Shown here: positions 26,523 through 37,170 of the stretch, in pieces
Layout of the letters: every line of letters begins with the position of its first letter
Position numbering within the stretch: the first letter of the stretch is position 1
DNA from: Planctomycetota bacterium
GTDB lineage: Bacteria > Planctomycetota > Phycisphaerae > UBA1845 > PWPN01
Direction: 5' to 3'
DNA: 64,000 nucleotides
NCBI GenBank assembly: GCA_022711465.1
Contig: JAKLEZ010000023.1
Coordinates: forward strand, 1-64,000
Position numbers and translations under genes: made by a program
The notes under the pieces: model-generated
What the model saw: the letters and a program-made list of their open reading frames with translations, nothing else
Databases searched by the model: none
Told to the model about the DNA's origin: nothing

Positions 26523-28571
26523 ATGAAGAAGCTTTCGCTGTTTGAGCCCCGCATCATCCGCGCGGCATTGCCCGAGTCGCTACGGAAACTCGACCCGCGG
26601 ACGTTGATCCGTAACCCGCTAATGTTCGTGGTCGAGGTGGTAGCCCTCGCAACGACCGCGCTGCTGGTACGCGAGATCATGCGCCCGACCGGCCAGGGTT
26701 GGTGGTTTGTGCTCCAGATTGCGCTGTGGCTCTGGTTCACGGTGCTCTTCGCCAATTTCGCGGAGGCGATGGCGGAAGGGCGCGGCAAAGCTCAGGCCGA
26801 CTCGCTGCGGCAGACCAAATGCGACACAATCGCCAAGCTGCTGCTCAACCCCTATGGAGCCGGTAATCGTCTCTACGAGCCGGTACCGGCCACGCAACTG
26901 GACCGGGGCGACGTCGTTCTGGTTGAGGCCGGGGACATCATTCCGGGGGACGGCGACGTGGTCGAGGGCATTGCCTCCGTCGATGAGTCTGCCATCACCG
27001 GTGAGTCGGCCCCGGTCATCCGCGAGAGCGGCGGCGACCGTTGCGCGGTCACCGGCGGTACGAAGGTCCTCTCCGACTGGATTCGCGTGAAGATCACGTC
27101 ACAGCCGGGAGAGACATTCCTGGATCGCATGATCTCCCTGGTCGAAGGGGCCCGGCGATCCAAGACTCCCAACGAAATCGCCTTGGGCATTCTGCTCGTC
27201 GGCCTGACCATCGTGTTCCTGATGACCACCAGCACGATCGAGCCGTTCGCGAAGTACGCGGGTGGTACGGTCTCGGTCACGGTCCTGATCGCGTTGCTGG
27301 TAACACTCATTCCGACGACCATCGGTGGGCTGCTGTCGGCCATTGGCATCGCGGGGATGGATCGGCTGGTCCAGCACAACGTCCTCGCCATGTCGGGCCG
27401 AGCCGTCGAGGCCGCGGGAGACGTGGATACGCTCTTGCTCGACAAGACCGGCACGATCACGCTCGGGAACCGTCAGGCGAGTGAGTTCATCCCAGCCACG
27501 GGCGTCACGGCCCATCAACTCGCGGATGTGGCTCAACTCGCCTCACTCGCCGACGAGACGCCGGAGGGCCGCAGCATCGTCGTGCATGCCAAAGAGAAAT
27601 ACGGGCTTCGTGCTCGCGATCTCTGGGAGCTCCAGGGGGCATTCGTCCCGTTCACCGCACAGACCCGCATGAGCGGCATCAACATGCCCTTGGCCCAGAT
27701 CCGAAAAGGGGCTGCCGAGGCGGTCGAGGAGTGGGTGAAGGCCGGAGGCGGAGTGTTTCCCGCCGAGGTGCGCCAAATCGTCGATGATGTTGCTCGTGCG
27801 GGTGGAACACCTCTGGTGGTGGCATCGAACGCACAAGTGATGGGTGTCATCTTTCTGAAGGACATCATCAAAGGCGGCACGAAGGAGCGCTTTGCCGAAA
27901 TGCGCCGGATGGGCATCCGTACCGTGATGATCACCGGCGACAACCCGCTGACCGCCGCCGCCATTGCCGCCGAGGCTGGCGTGGACGATTTCCTGGCTCA
28001 GGCGACGCCCGAAGCCAAACTGGCCCTGATCCGCGCGGAGCAGGCCAAGGGCAAGCTCGTGGCCATGTGCGGCGACGGAACGAACGACGCCCCTGCGCTC
28101 GCCCAGGCGGATGTGGCCGTCGCGATGAACACCGGCACCTCCGCCGCAAAGGAGGCGGGGAACATGGTCGATCTCGACAGCAACCCGACCAAGCTCATCG
28201 AGATCGTAGCTATCGGCAAGCAACTTCTGATCACGCGGGGCTCGCTGACGACGTTCAGTATCGCCAACGACGTGGCCAAGTACTTCGCGATCATCCCGGC
28301 CATGTTCGCCGCGACGTGCCCGGAGCTGAACCGGCTGAATCTGATGCATCTGGCCACGCCGCAGAGTGCGATCCTGTCGGCAGTGATCTTCAACGCGTTG
28401 ATCATCATAGCACTGATCCCGCTGGCCCTGCGTGGCGTGGCGTATCGACCGCTCAGTGCGGCGGCCATGCTGCGTCGCAACCTGCTGATCTATGGAGTTG
28501 GAGGCGTAATCGCGCCGTTCGTTGGCATCAAAATCATCAACGTCGTGATTACCGCAATGCATCTGGCATAG
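26523..28571 (+). CDS. kdpB: KdpB, catalytic P-type ATPase subunit
   Basis: 682 residues. Phosphorylation motif DKTGT with the acceptor Asp at 307 and actuator motif TGES at 159-162, both at the same numbers as in E. coli KdpB. The hinge motif MITGDNPLTAAAIAAEAGVD and MCGDGTNDAPALAQADVAVA are intact, so the pump should be active. Start ATG 26523 is chosen over 26463 because GGAGGG precedes it and the family starts near here. Ser162, the site of inhibitory phosphorylation in E. coli, is conserved. Confidence 0.96.
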   Translation: MKKLSLFEPRIIRAALPESLRKLDPRTLIRNPLMFVVEVVALATTALLVREIMRPTGQGWWFVLQIALWLWFTVLFANFAEAMAEGRGKAQADSLRQTKCDTIAKLLLNPYGAGNRLYEPVPATQLDRGDVVLVEAGDIIPGDGDVVEGIASVDESAITGESAPVIRESGGDRCAVTGGTKVLSDWIRVKITSQPGETFLDRMISLVEGARRSKTPNEIALGILLVGLTIVFLMTTSTIEPFAKYAGGTVSVTVLIALLVTLIPTTIGGLLSAIGIAGMDRLVQHNVLAMSGRAVEAAGDVDTLLLDKTGTITLGNRQASEFIPATGVTAHQLADVAQLASLADETPEGRSIVVHAKEKYGLRARDLWELQGAFVPFTAQTRMSGINMPLAQIRKGAAEAVEEWVKAGGGVFPAEVRQIVDDVARAGGTPLVVASNAQVMGVIFLKDIIKGGTKERFAEMRRMGIRTVMITGDNPLTAAAIAAEAGVDDFLAQATPEAKLALIRAEQAKGKLVAMCGDGTNDAPALAQADVAVAMNTGTSAAKEAGNMVDLDSNPTKLIEIVAIGKQLLITRGSLTTFSIANDVAKYFAIIPAMFAATCPELNRLNLMHLATPQSAILSAVIFNALIIIALIPLALRGVAYRPLSAAAMLRRNLLIYGVGGVIAPFVGIKIINVVITAMHLA

Positions 28572-28593
28572 CCAGTTCGGCTGGAGCAACGTC

Positions 28594-29175
28594 ATGTTCA
28601 CTCAGATCAGACCGGCAGTGGTAATGCTCGTCATGATGACCATCATCACTGGCATCCTGTATCCGCTCGGGGTTACGGTTGTCGCCCAGATCGTGTTTCG
28701 CCATCAGGCCAACGGAAGCCTGCTCAAGGACGGCGATCGCATCATCGGTTCGGAGTTGATCGGCCAGGCTTTCAGTTCTCCGCGATACTTCCACCCACGT
28801 CCATCGGCAGCAGGCAGCGGTTATGACGCGATGGCGTCGGGTGGATCGAATCTAGGACCGACCCATAAGGCTCTCGTGGATCGCGTGCGGGCATACGCTG
28901 AGGCGCTACGGGCCGAAAACCCCGGTCTATCAGTGCCGGTCGAGCTTGTGACCACCTCAGGAAGCGGGCTGGACCCGCACATCTCCTCGGCGGCGGCAGC
29001 CTTTCAGATTCCCCGTGTTGCCCGGGCCCGTTCCACGCCGACAGACCAATTGGAAGCTTTGGTGCGGCAATACACGGAGCCCCGACAGCTTGGCCTGTTA
29101 GGCGAGCCTCGCATCAACGTACTCGAACTGAACATGGCCCTTGACAGGCTCCAACGGTCAGGCCAATCGAGGTAA
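28594..29175 (+). CDS. kdpC: KdpC, accessory subunit
   Basis: 193 residues with one N-terminal membrane helix (VVMLVMMTIITGILYPLGVT) and a periplasmic domain with the family motifs SELIGQAFSSPRYFHPRPSA, ASGGSNLGPT and VTTSGSGLDPHISSAAAAFQ. Raises the affinity of KdpB for ATP/K+. Starts 22 bp after kdpB. Confidence 0.95.
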   Translation: MFTQIRPAVVMLVMMTIITGILYPLGVTVVAQIVFRHQANGSLLKDGDRIIGSELIGQAFSSPRYFHPRPSAAGSGYDAMASGGSNLGPTHKALVDRVRAYAEALRAENPGLSVPVELVTTSGSGLDPHISSAAAAFQIPRVARARSTPTDQLEALVRQYTEPRQLGLLGEPRINVLELNMALDRLQRSGQSR

Positions 29176-29202
29176 GATGGCTCTCGAAAGCCAGGTGCGT
29201 AC

Positions 29203-31893
29203 GTGGGCGACTCTCACACAGACCAGGACCGACGCCCGTCAGCCGATGCCTTGCTCGCGATCACCCAGCGGTCGCAACGCGGCCGATTGAAGGTGTTCCT
29301 GGGCGCGGCTCCGGGCGTAGGCAAGACCTACGCGATGTTGGAGGCGGCGCGAGCGCGCTGGCGGGAAAGCATCGACGTGGCGGTCGGCATCGTCGAGACC
29401 CACGGTCGAGCCGAAACCCAAGCCCTGCTCGAAGGGCTGGAGGTCGTTCCACGCAAGAGCGTCGAGTACCGTGGTACGCAACTGGCTGAGATGGACATCG
29501 ACGGGATTCTGTCCCGTCGGCCTCAGCTTGTCCTGGTGGATGAACTGGCCCACACCAACGCACCCGGCAGCCGGCATCCCAAGCGATACATGGATGCTCA
29601 GGAACTGCTCGCCGCCGGCATCGATGTGTACACCGCGTTCAACGTCCAGCACCTTGAGAGCCTTAATGATACCGTCGCCCGCATCACCGGCGTGCAGGTG
29701 CGAGAGACGCTGCCGGACCGCGTTCTCGAAGAGGCGGACGAGATCCAGCTGATCGACCTGCCGCCGGAGGAACTCATCCAACGCCTCAAGGACGGCAAGG
29801 TCTACATCGCCGAGCAGGCCGCACGTGCGATCGGCAACTACTTCCGCCCCGGCAATCTGAACGCGCTTCGCGAGCTGGCCTTGCGGCGTACGGCCGACCG
29901 TGTCGACGTGCAGATGCAGGATTGGATGAAGGCGCAGGCGATCGAGGGGCCATGGGCGGCCAAGGACCGCATCATGGTCTGCGTCAGCACCAGCCCAACG
30001 TCGGCCAGGCTGGTACGAGCCGCCAAACGGAGAGCCGACCGTCGCAATGCCGAGTGGCTGGCGGTCTTTGTGGAGACCCCCGCATACCAACGTGCTTCAG
30101 AGGCCGATCGCGATCGGGTCGCCAGGACACTGCGAATGGCGGAGCAATTGGGCGGGCAGGCAATCAACCTCCCCGGCGGCCGGCCGGCGGAAGACCTGAT
30201 CCGCTATGCCCGTTCGCGCAATGTCACCGAGATCATCATCGGCAAGTCCGGCCGTTCGTGGTGGCAGGAGGTCTGGCGTGGCGCCCTCGTCAACGACCTG
30301 ATTCGGCTCAGCGGCCCAATCGACGTCTACGTGATCCATGCCGAGGAGGAACATCCTGAAACACCCTCGCACACGCCGTCACGGGCACCCTTGTTCCGAG
30401 TACGGGATTACGGCTGGGCCGCCGTGATCGTGGCGCTGAGTGCGGTCGTGGCCCAGTTCCTCCAGCAGCACCTGTCGCTGCCCAACCTGTCCATGGTGTT
30501 TCTGATCGGCGTGCTGTCGGTGGCCGTGCGGCTTGGGCTGTGGTCGTCGATCTTTGCCTGTGTGCTCAGCGCCCTTATCTACAACTTCTTCTTCATCCAG
30601 CCGCTGTACACGTTCTCCATCGCCAGTCCCCAGGAAGCGCTGGCCTTCATTGTGTATTTCATCGTGGCCATCATCACTAGCCAGATTGCCGCACGAATGC
30701 GCGAACAGGCCGAAGCCGCGCGCCGCCGTGAAGATCGGGCGAACGCACTGTTTGAACTCAGCCGTGCCATCGCCGCGGCCACGGATACGGATGCCGTTGC
30801 CCGCACTGTGGTTCGTCAGGTTGCAGGCATTCTACAAGCTCGCGTCGTCGTGCTGCTGCCGTCCTCGTCGAAGCTCTCGCCCACGGCGAGCGATCCCGAA
30901 ACCACGACTCTCACCGAGCATGAGCGGGCGGCGGCAACCTGGTCTTGGCAGCACAACCAGCCCACCGGCCGGGGGTCGGACACGCTGCCCGGCGTTGCCT
31001 GGGCCTTCTTGCCGCTGACGACCGGTCAGATCGCCGTCGGCGTGATGGGCGTTCGATTTGAGTCAGAGTCCGGCGAGTTCTCGCCGCGACGCCGCAGGCT
31101 GATGGAATCGCTGGCAGATCAGGCCGCCGTCGGTATCGAGCGAGCGCGGCTACGGCAGGAGATGGAGCAGGCCCGGGTCGCGAGCGAGACCGAGAAACTC
31201 CGGGCCGCACTGTTATCTTCCATCTCACATGACCTGCGCACACCGCTGGCGTCCATTATCGGATCGGCCAGTAGCCTGAGCGAGTATGGTCGCGACTACG
31301 ATGAGCCAACGCGTACCGACCTTCTGGCAACCATCCAAGAAGAAGCGGAGCGGCTTAACCGTTTTGTCGGCAACCTCCTTGACATCACCCGGCTCGAATC
31401 GGGCGAGCTCCACCTGAAGCGCGACTGGGTTGAACTTAGCGACATCATCGGCTCCGCTGTCGCCCGGCTTCGTCGGCAGTTGGCAAACCACCGCGTCAGG
31501 GTGGACGTGGCCGCGGTCGTGCCGCTGGTGCGAGTAGACTTCGTCCTGATCGAGCAGGTACTTGTCAATCTCCTGGATAACGCCGCCAAGTACTCGCCGC
31601 CGGGCACGACGATTGACGTCCGCGTGAAACAAGAGGGCCAACAGATCGTAATCGAGGTGATGGACGAAGGCCCCGGAGTCCCGGCCGAACAGCTTGAACA
31701 GATCTTCGACAAGTTCTACCGTGTACGAGCGATGGATCGGCAGGTAGCCGGCACGGGCCTGGGCTTGTCGATCTGCCGAGGTATTGTGGAGGCTCACGGC
31801 GGTGCGATCATGGCCAGCGGGTGTACTGATCGTCAGGGGCTTGTGATCACGATCTCGCTGCCGAGCGAAAGCCCTCCCGCAACACCGCAGTAA
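29203..31893 (+). CDS. kdpD: KdpD, osmosensitive K+ channel histidine kinase
   Basis: 896 residues, full length. N-terminal KdpD domain with Walker-A-like FLGAAPGVGKTYAMLEAARA and LVDELAHTNAPGSRHPKRY; a USP domain around residues 250-380; four membrane helices (DUF4118 region, about 400-500); a GAF domain; HisKA with phospho-acceptor His in SSISHDLRTPLASIIGSASS; and HATPase_c with DNAAKYSPPGT and GTGLGLSICRGIVEAHGG. Starts with GTG 29203, 27 bp after kdpC. Senses low K+ or osmotic stress and phosphorylates KdpE. Confidence 0.95.
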   Translation: MGDSHTDQDRRPSADALLAITQRSQRGRLKVFLGAAPGVGKTYAMLEAARARWRESIDVAVGIVETHGRAETQALLEGLEVVPRKSVEYRGTQLAEMDIDGILSRRPQLVLVDELAHTNAPGSRHPKRYMDAQELLAAGIDVYTAFNVQHLESLNDTVARITGVQVRETLPDRVLEEADEIQLIDLPPEELIQRLKDGKVYIAEQAARAIGNYFRPGNLNALRELALRRTADRVDVQMQDWMKAQAIEGPWAAKDRIMVCVSTSPTSARLVRAAKRRADRRNAEWLAVFVETPAYQRASEADRDRVARTLRMAEQLGGQAINLPGGRPAEDLIRYARSRNVTEIIIGKSGRSWWQEVWRGALVNDLIRLSGPIDVYVIHAEEEHPETPSHTPSRAPLFRVRDYGWAAVIVALSAVVAQFLQQHLSLPNLSMVFLIGVLSVAVRLGLWSSIFACVLSALIYNFFFIQPLYTFSIASPQEALAFIVYFIVAIITSQIAARMREQAEAARRREDRANALFELSRAIAAATDTDAVARTVVRQVAGILQARVVVLLPSSSKLSPTASDPETTTLTEHERAAATWSWQHNQPTGRGSDTLPGVAWAFLPLTTGQIAVGVMGVRFESESGEFSPRRRRLMESLADQAAVGIERARLRQEMEQARVASETEKLRAALLSSISHDLRTPLASIIGSASSLSEYGRDYDEPTRTDLLATIQEEAERLNRFVGNLLDITRLESGELHLKRDWVELSDIIGSAVARLRRQLANHRVRVDVAAVVPLVRVDFVLIEQVLVNLLDNAAKYSPPGTTIDVRVKQEGQQIVIEVMDEGPGVPAEQLEQIFDKFYRVRAMDRQVAGTGLGLSICRGIVEAHGGAIMASGCTDRQGLVITISLPSESPPATPQ

Positions 31894-31906
31894 TGTCAGA
31901 GGCATC

Positions 31907-32608
31907 ATGGCCGAAGTGGTTGCACGAGTTCTGGTAGTGGATGACGAACCGCAGATACGCCGGTTTCTGCGGACCAGCCTCGCGGCACACGGCTATACTA
32001 TCATCGAGGCGGCGAACGGAACCGAAGCGCTGCTCAGAGCCACGGATAATCGACCGGAGGTGATGATCCTGGACCTGGGCCTTCCCGACATCGACGGCAT
32101 GGAGGTGATTCGTCGGGTGCGAGAATGGTCACAGGTGCCGATTATCGTGTTGTCGGTACGTGGCCGTGAATCCGACAAGATCGCCGCGCTCGATGCTGGT
32201 GCCGATGACTACGTGACCAAGCCGTTCGGCATGGGCGAGCTGTTGGCCAGAATCCGCGCGGCTTTGCGCAATCGCCTCGCCGATGAAGTAGACGAGCCCG
32301 TGTTCCGCAACGGCGGGCTGTGTGTGGATCTGGCGAGACGACAGGTCCGCGTCGATGGCCGCGAAATCAAGCTGACCCCAAACGAGTATGAACTACTCCG
32401 CGTGCTGGTGCTGAACGCCGGCAAGGTCGTGACGCATCAGCACCTGCTCCGCGAAGTCTGGGGGCCGGCCGATGTCGACCAAACCCATTATGTCCGCGTC
32501 TACGTCGGCCAGCTCCGCCAGAAGATTGAGCCCGACCCTGCCCAACCGTGCTTCATTATCACGGAGCCCGGTGTTGGATATCGCCTGCAGACCGCGGATA
32601 ACGGTTGA
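31907..32608 (+). CDS. kdpE: KdpE, response regulator
   Basis: 233 residues of OmpR type. Receiver domain with VVDDEP, the phospho-acceptor Asp about 56 in MILDLGLPDIDG and the lysine in YVTKPFGMGELLARI. The winged-helix DNA-binding domain contains LTPNEYELLRVLVLNAGKVV, THQHLLREVWG and DQTHYVRVYVGQLRQKIE. Starts 13 bp after kdpD. Activates kdp transcription when phosphorylated. No Kdp-type operator was identified in the 24.2-24.5 kb gap. Confidence 0.95.
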   Translation: MAEVVARVLVVDDEPQIRRFLRTSLAAHGYTIIEAANGTEALLRATDNRPEVMILDLGLPDIDGMEVIRRVREWSQVPIIVLSVRGRESDKIAALDAGADDYVTKPFGMGELLARIRAALRNRLADEVDEPVFRNGGLCVDLARRQVRVDGREIKLTPNEYELLRVLVLNAGKVVTHQHLLREVWGPADVDQTHYVRVYVGQLRQKIEPDPAQPCFIITEPGVGYRLQTADNG

Positions 32609-32683
32609 CATGGCGGCGTCACTGCGAATCAGGCGAAAGCCGCCCCTTCCGAAGCTGTGGCCGTCTCTTCTCAAGAACGCCAT

Positions 32684-33003
<320 letters not shown>

Positions 33004-33216
33004 CCTAACATATTGCGAACCAGCGGCTCATCGCACCTGTCCTTGCGCGCAGCATTGGCCCGACAACTACAGGCGAGGCATGCCTCGAGCGTGCCGATCG
33101 GCGGGCCGATCGAACAGACCCATCCTGCCTGCCACTGTCCGGAGATGATCGCCGGCCATCTGACCACGCAGTCGTTATAATCATGGGCGTTGGCCTTGCC
33201 TTTGAGAGCCGGGCCC

Positions 33217-33813
33217 ATGACCGACGTTACGCAAATCTTGTCCCAAATCGAATCCGGCGACCCGCAGGCCGCCGAGCAACTCTTACCACTGGTGTATGAC
33301 GAATTGCGAAAGCTGGCCGCGGCGAAGCTGGCGACAGAAAAGCCGGGGCAGACGCTTCAGGCGACAGCTCTGGTTCATGAAGCCTACCTCCGGCTGGTCG
33401 ATGTCGAGAAAGCTCAACGTTGGAGCAGCCGGGGGCACTTCTTCGCCGCCGCGGCCGAAGCTATGCGGCGGATTCTGGTGGAAAACGCCCGGCGGAAGCT
33501 GAGAGTTCGTCATGGGGGCGACGCCCGGCGCCAGGAGCTCACCGATCTGCCGCACACTGGCGACTCGGACCCCGAGACCATTCTGGCCGTCGATGAGGCC
33601 GTTGCCCGGCTGGCGGAGAGCGATCCAGACGCAGCTCACATCATCAAGTTGCACGTCTTCGCAGGCATGACGTTGGACGAAACTGCGCAGTTGCTTGGAA
33701 TCTCGCGCGCAACGGTATTCCGCCAATGGGCTTACGCCCGCGCGACGCTCCGGGTGGCCCTGCAGGATGGCGATGGCGAACCGCGGAGTCAGTCAGTCCC
33801 ACCCGGCGAGTGA
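33217..33813 (+). CDS. ECF-type RNA polymerase sigma factor (planctomycete TIGR02999-like group)
   Basis: 198 residues. Region 2 in QAAEQLLPLVYDELRKLAAA and LQATALVHEAYLRLVDVEKA; region 4 HTH in AGMTLDETAQLLGISRATVF and RQWAYARATLR. The RWSSRGHFFAAAAEAMRRIL and VENARRKLRVRHGG blocks are typical of the planctomycete sigma group encoded beside Ser/Thr kinases. ATG 33217 fits that family. Located 56 bp before the kinase gene; the pair probably forms a phosphorylation-controlled transcription switch, as described for ECF/kinase pairs in this phylum. Confidence 0.88.
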   Translation: MTDVTQILSQIESGDPQAAEQLLPLVYDELRKLAAAKLATEKPGQTLQATALVHEAYLRLVDVEKAQRWSSRGHFFAAAAEAMRRILVENARRKLRVRHGGDARRQELTDLPHTGDSDPETILAVDEAVARLAESDPDAAHIIKLHVFAGMTLDETAQLLGISRATVFRQWAYARATLRVALQDGDGEPRSQSVPPGE

Positions 33814-33869
33814 GACCCTCGGCCAGTTTTCGTCGCACTGATGCTTGGAAGACGAGACAGGAGCGTACC

Positions 33870-36800
33870 ATGTCCACGCCGCCGCAGAACGCCAAAGACA
33901 TCTTCCTCGCCGTGTTGGAAGCGGAGCCGGCGCAGCGGGCCGCGATGCTCGACGACCTCTGCAAGGGGGAGGAGGCGCTTCGAGCTCAGGTCGAGTCCCT
34001 TCTTCGTGCTCATGACCAGCATGACAGCCTTTTGGACAGCCCGCGTATCGATCTTGGATTGCCTGATGATGCGGCCGATTTCGGTGCTGACTGCACCCTG
34101 GAATACGGCGTTACCGAAGGCCCCGACACGGCCATTGGCCCCTATAAGCTCCTGCAGCAGATCGGCGACGGGGGCATGGGCGTGGTCTACATGGCCGAGC
34201 AGACCGAGCCGGTTCAGCGGCGGGTGGCGCTGAAGATCATCAAGCCGGGCATGGACTCCAGGCAGGTGATGGCTCGCTTCGATGCCGAGCGCCATGCCCT
34301 GGCCCTGATGGATCACCCCAACATCGCCCGCGTGCTGGATGCGGGGACGACCCAGTCGGGGCGGCCGTACTTCGTCATGGAACTGGTCAAGGGGATTCCC
34401 ATCACCCGGTACTGCGACGAGCATCACCTGACCCCCCGGGAGCGGCTGGAGCTGTTCGTACCGGTTTGCCATGCCGTCCAGCACGCTCACCAGAAGGGGA
34501 TCATCCATCGCGACATCAAGCCGACCAACGTGCTGGTGGCCGAGTACGACGACCGCCCGGTGCCCAAGATCATCGACTTCGGCGTGGCCAAGGCGATCAA
34601 CCAGCAATTGACCGAGCGAACGGTGTTCACGCAGCTCGGGCAGGTGGTGGGCACGATCGAATACATGAGCCCCGAGCAGGCCAAGCTGAACGAACTCGAC
34701 GTGGATACGCGCAGCGACATCTACTCACTTGGCGTGCTGTTATATGAACTCCTGACCGGCGAGACGCCCTTCGACCGCCAACGGCTTCGCACAGCCGCCT
34801 TCGACGAGATGCTCCGGATTATCCGGGAGGAGGAGCCGCCAAAGCCCAGTCTCCGCCTGAGCGCCAGCCAGTCACTGGCGTCGGTTGCGTCCAACCGGCA
34901 GACCGAGCTCAGGAAGCTGAGCACGCTGGTCCACGGCGAGCTGGACTGGATCGTGATGAAGGCGCTGGAGAAGGAGCGAAACCGGCGCTACGAGACCGCC
35001 AACGCATTGGCCGCCGACGTCGCACACTATCTTGCCGACGAGCCCGTGGCGGCCTGCCCGCCCTCGGCCGGGTACCGCTTCCGCAAGTTCGCCCGGCGAA
35101 ACCGGTCGCTGCTGACGACGGCCGCGGTTGTCGGGGTGATTCTCCTGCTTGCGAGCATTGTGAGCACCTGGCAGGCCATACGGGCGACGCAGGCGCAAGG
35201 CGAAGCCCGCCTGCGTGCCGATGAGGCGACAGCAGCCAGGCTCGAGGCCGAGCGGGCTGCCGCAGAGGCCCAGGCCGTCTCTGATTTCCTGGTCAACGAC
35301 CTCATCGGCTCGGCATCTCCGGAGAAGACGCTGGGGCGGGAGGTAACCGTCAAAGAGGTCCTCGCGAACGCGGAAAAGGCGATCGATACCGCTTTCAGGG
35401 ACCAGCCTCTCCGGGAGGCCGCCATCCGCCAAGCGATGAGCAGGGTCTATACAACGCTGGGCGAGTATGGCGCGCCCAAGCGCCACGCACGCCGGGCGTT
35501 GGAACTCCGCACCCAACTCCTGGGTTCGGAGCATCGCGACACCCTATCTTCCATGTGCAGCCTGGGCATCGTGCTCGGCCTCGAAGGCTACTCCGAACAG
35601 GCCCGTATTCTTCTCGAGCAGGTGCTCGCCGGGCGAAAACGCATCCTCGGACCTGAGCATCCCGACACGCTAGACTCGATGGTTCATCTGGCCCTCGCAC
35701 GTCAGGCATTAGGCGAATCGGCTGAGGCTCAGAAGCTTCTCGAAGAGGCTCTTGCGATCCAGAAGCGCATCCTTGGCCCCGAACATTCAAGTGTGCTGGA
35801 CAGCATGCACCAACTCGGCCACATCCTGCTCAGCCGTCATGAGTGGGAACAGGGACGTAGGCTCCACGAAGAGATCCTGGCCATCCAGAAACGCGTCCTC
35901 GGCCCCGAGCATCCCCGTACCCTGAAGTACATGAGTTGTCTGGGCGCGGCCCTGACTGACGAGGGGAAGCTGGACGAGGCGCGGAAGGTGCTGGAGGAGA
36001 CGATCGATCTCGAGAGGCGCATCCTTGGTCCGGAGCATTCGAGTACTCTGGCGACATGTGGGCGGCTGGCGCGCACGCTCTGGCTCTCGGGGAAGCCCGA
36101 GGAGGCGCGCAAACTCTGTGAGGAGATTCTGGCTGTCCACAATCGCGTCCACGGCGCCGAACATCCCCTCACCCTGGATACGATGAATTACGTGGCGATC
36201 ACGCTCGAATCCCTCGGGCAGCATGACCAGGCCCGCAGGCTGTATGAGCAGGTCCTCGCTGCCCAGAAGCGCATCCTTGGCCCCGAGCATCCCCAGACGC
36301 TCCAGTCCATGTACAACCTGGGTAGTGTTCTGCGAAGGCTGGGCAAGCCGGACGAATCACGGAAGGTTCTGGAACAAACGGTCGCTCTCCAGGAACAAGT
36401 CCTTGGCCCTGAGCACCCCCAGACACTGTATTCCAGGCACAACCTCGCTGTGACGCTCGTCGATCTGCGCAAATCCGTGGAGGCGTGCGGACTCTATCAG
36501 AAGAACTTGGAGATTCAGAAACGAATCCTCGGCCCCAGCCACTCCGACACCATGCGCTCGATGGGTAACCTGGCCATTCTGCTCTGGTGCGAAGGCAAGA
36601 AGGACGAGGCGCGAGAGCTTTGTGACGAAATGCGCGCTATCGCCCCTGAGGACCCCAACACGCTGGGCATCCTGATCAACGTGGCTAATGACCTCAGGGT
36701 GCGCGGCATGCCCGTCGAAGCGCGGAAGCTCCAGGAGGAAACCATGGCCATCCAGAAGCGAGTGCTCGGGCCCGAACACCCAAACACATTGCTGTCGATG

Positions 36801-37004
36801 CACAACCTGGCTCTTTCACTGTGCGAACTTGGCCAACTGCCCGACGCATGCAGACTCCTTGAGGAAACGTTGGCCATGCAGAAGCGTGTGGTCGGCCCGG
36901 AGCACCCGGACGCGCTCCGCACGACGCGCAACCTGGAGCGACTGCGCGACGAGCTGAGTGCGCCGGGTTCGAGGGGCACAGAACCGCCGAATCCAGTGCG
37001 GTAG
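33870..37004 (+). CDS. membrane Ser/Thr protein kinase with TPR repeats
   Basis: 1044 residues. The kinase domain (about 91-370) has GDGGMGVVYMAEQ, the ATP-site Lys122 in VALKIIKPG, HRDIKPTNVLV with Asp215, DFGVAKAIN and GTIEYMSPEQA, so it is complete. A membrane helix (LLTTAAVVGVILLLASIVS) follows, then a short coiled coil. About twelve 42-residue TPR_12-type repeats come last, each with the signature RILGPEHPDTLDSMxxLA. The repeats presumably bind partner proteins outside the membrane. Start ATG 33870 with AGGAG. Partner of the ECF sigma factor upstream. Confidence 0.92.
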   Translation: MSTPPQNAKDIFLAVLEAEPAQRAAMLDDLCKGEEALRAQVESLLRAHDQHDSLLDSPRIDLGLPDDAADFGADCTLEYGVTEGPDTAIGPYKLLQQIGDGGMGVVYMAEQTEPVQRRVALKIIKPGMDSRQVMARFDAERHALALMDHPNIARVLDAGTTQSGRPYFVMELVKGIPITRYCDEHHLTPRERLELFVPVCHAVQHAHQKGIIHRDIKPTNVLVAEYDDRPVPKIIDFGVAKAINQQLTERTVFTQLGQVVGTIEYMSPEQAKLNELDVDTRSDIYSLGVLLYELLTGETPFDRQRLRTAAFDEMLRIIREEEPPKPSLRLSASQSLASVASNRQTELRKLSTLVHGELDWIVMKALEKERNRRYETANALAADVAHYLADEPVAACPPSAGYRFRKFARRNRSLLTTAAVVGVILLLASIVSTWQAIRATQAQGEARLRADEATAARLEAERAAAEAQAVSDFLVNDLIGSASPEKTLGREVTVKEVLANAEKAIDTAFRDQPLREAAIRQAMSRVYTTLGEYGAPKRHARRALELRTQLLGSEHRDTLSSMCSLGIVLGLEGYSEQARILLEQVLAGRKRILGPEHPDTLDSMVHLALARQALGESAEAQKLLEEALAIQKRILGPEHSSVLDSMHQLGHILLSRHEWEQGRRLHEEILAIQKRVLGPEHPRTLKYMSCLGAALTDEGKLDEARKVLEETIDLERRILGPEHSSTLATCGRLARTLWLSGKPEEARKLCEEILAVHNRVHGAEHPLTLDTMNYVAITLESLGQHDQARRLYEQVLAAQKRILGPEHPQTLQSMYNLGSVLRRLGKPDESRKVLEQTVALQEQVLGPEHPQTLYSRHNLAVTLVDLRKSVEACGLYQKNLEIQKRILGPSHSDTMRSMGNLAILLWCEGKKDEARELCDEMRAIAPEDPNTLGILINVANDLRVRGMPVEARKLQEETMAIQKRVLGPEHPNTLLSMHNLALSLCELGQLPDACRLLEETLAMQKRVVGPEHPDALRTTRNLERLRDELSAPGSRGTEPPNPVR

Positions 37005-37170
37005 ACGCAGCTGGAACTGCGTAGACGTAATCAGAAAATGGCCGGAAAGGCCCAAGGCGCGAACCCAGTTCCTTCCCGGCCGGCATCCCTCCGGACGGCA
37101 GGTCCGCGCGCCCGTGGGAATGTCCTCTTCATTCTATCAGCGGACCAGATTTGAATGAAGGAGGATGGCT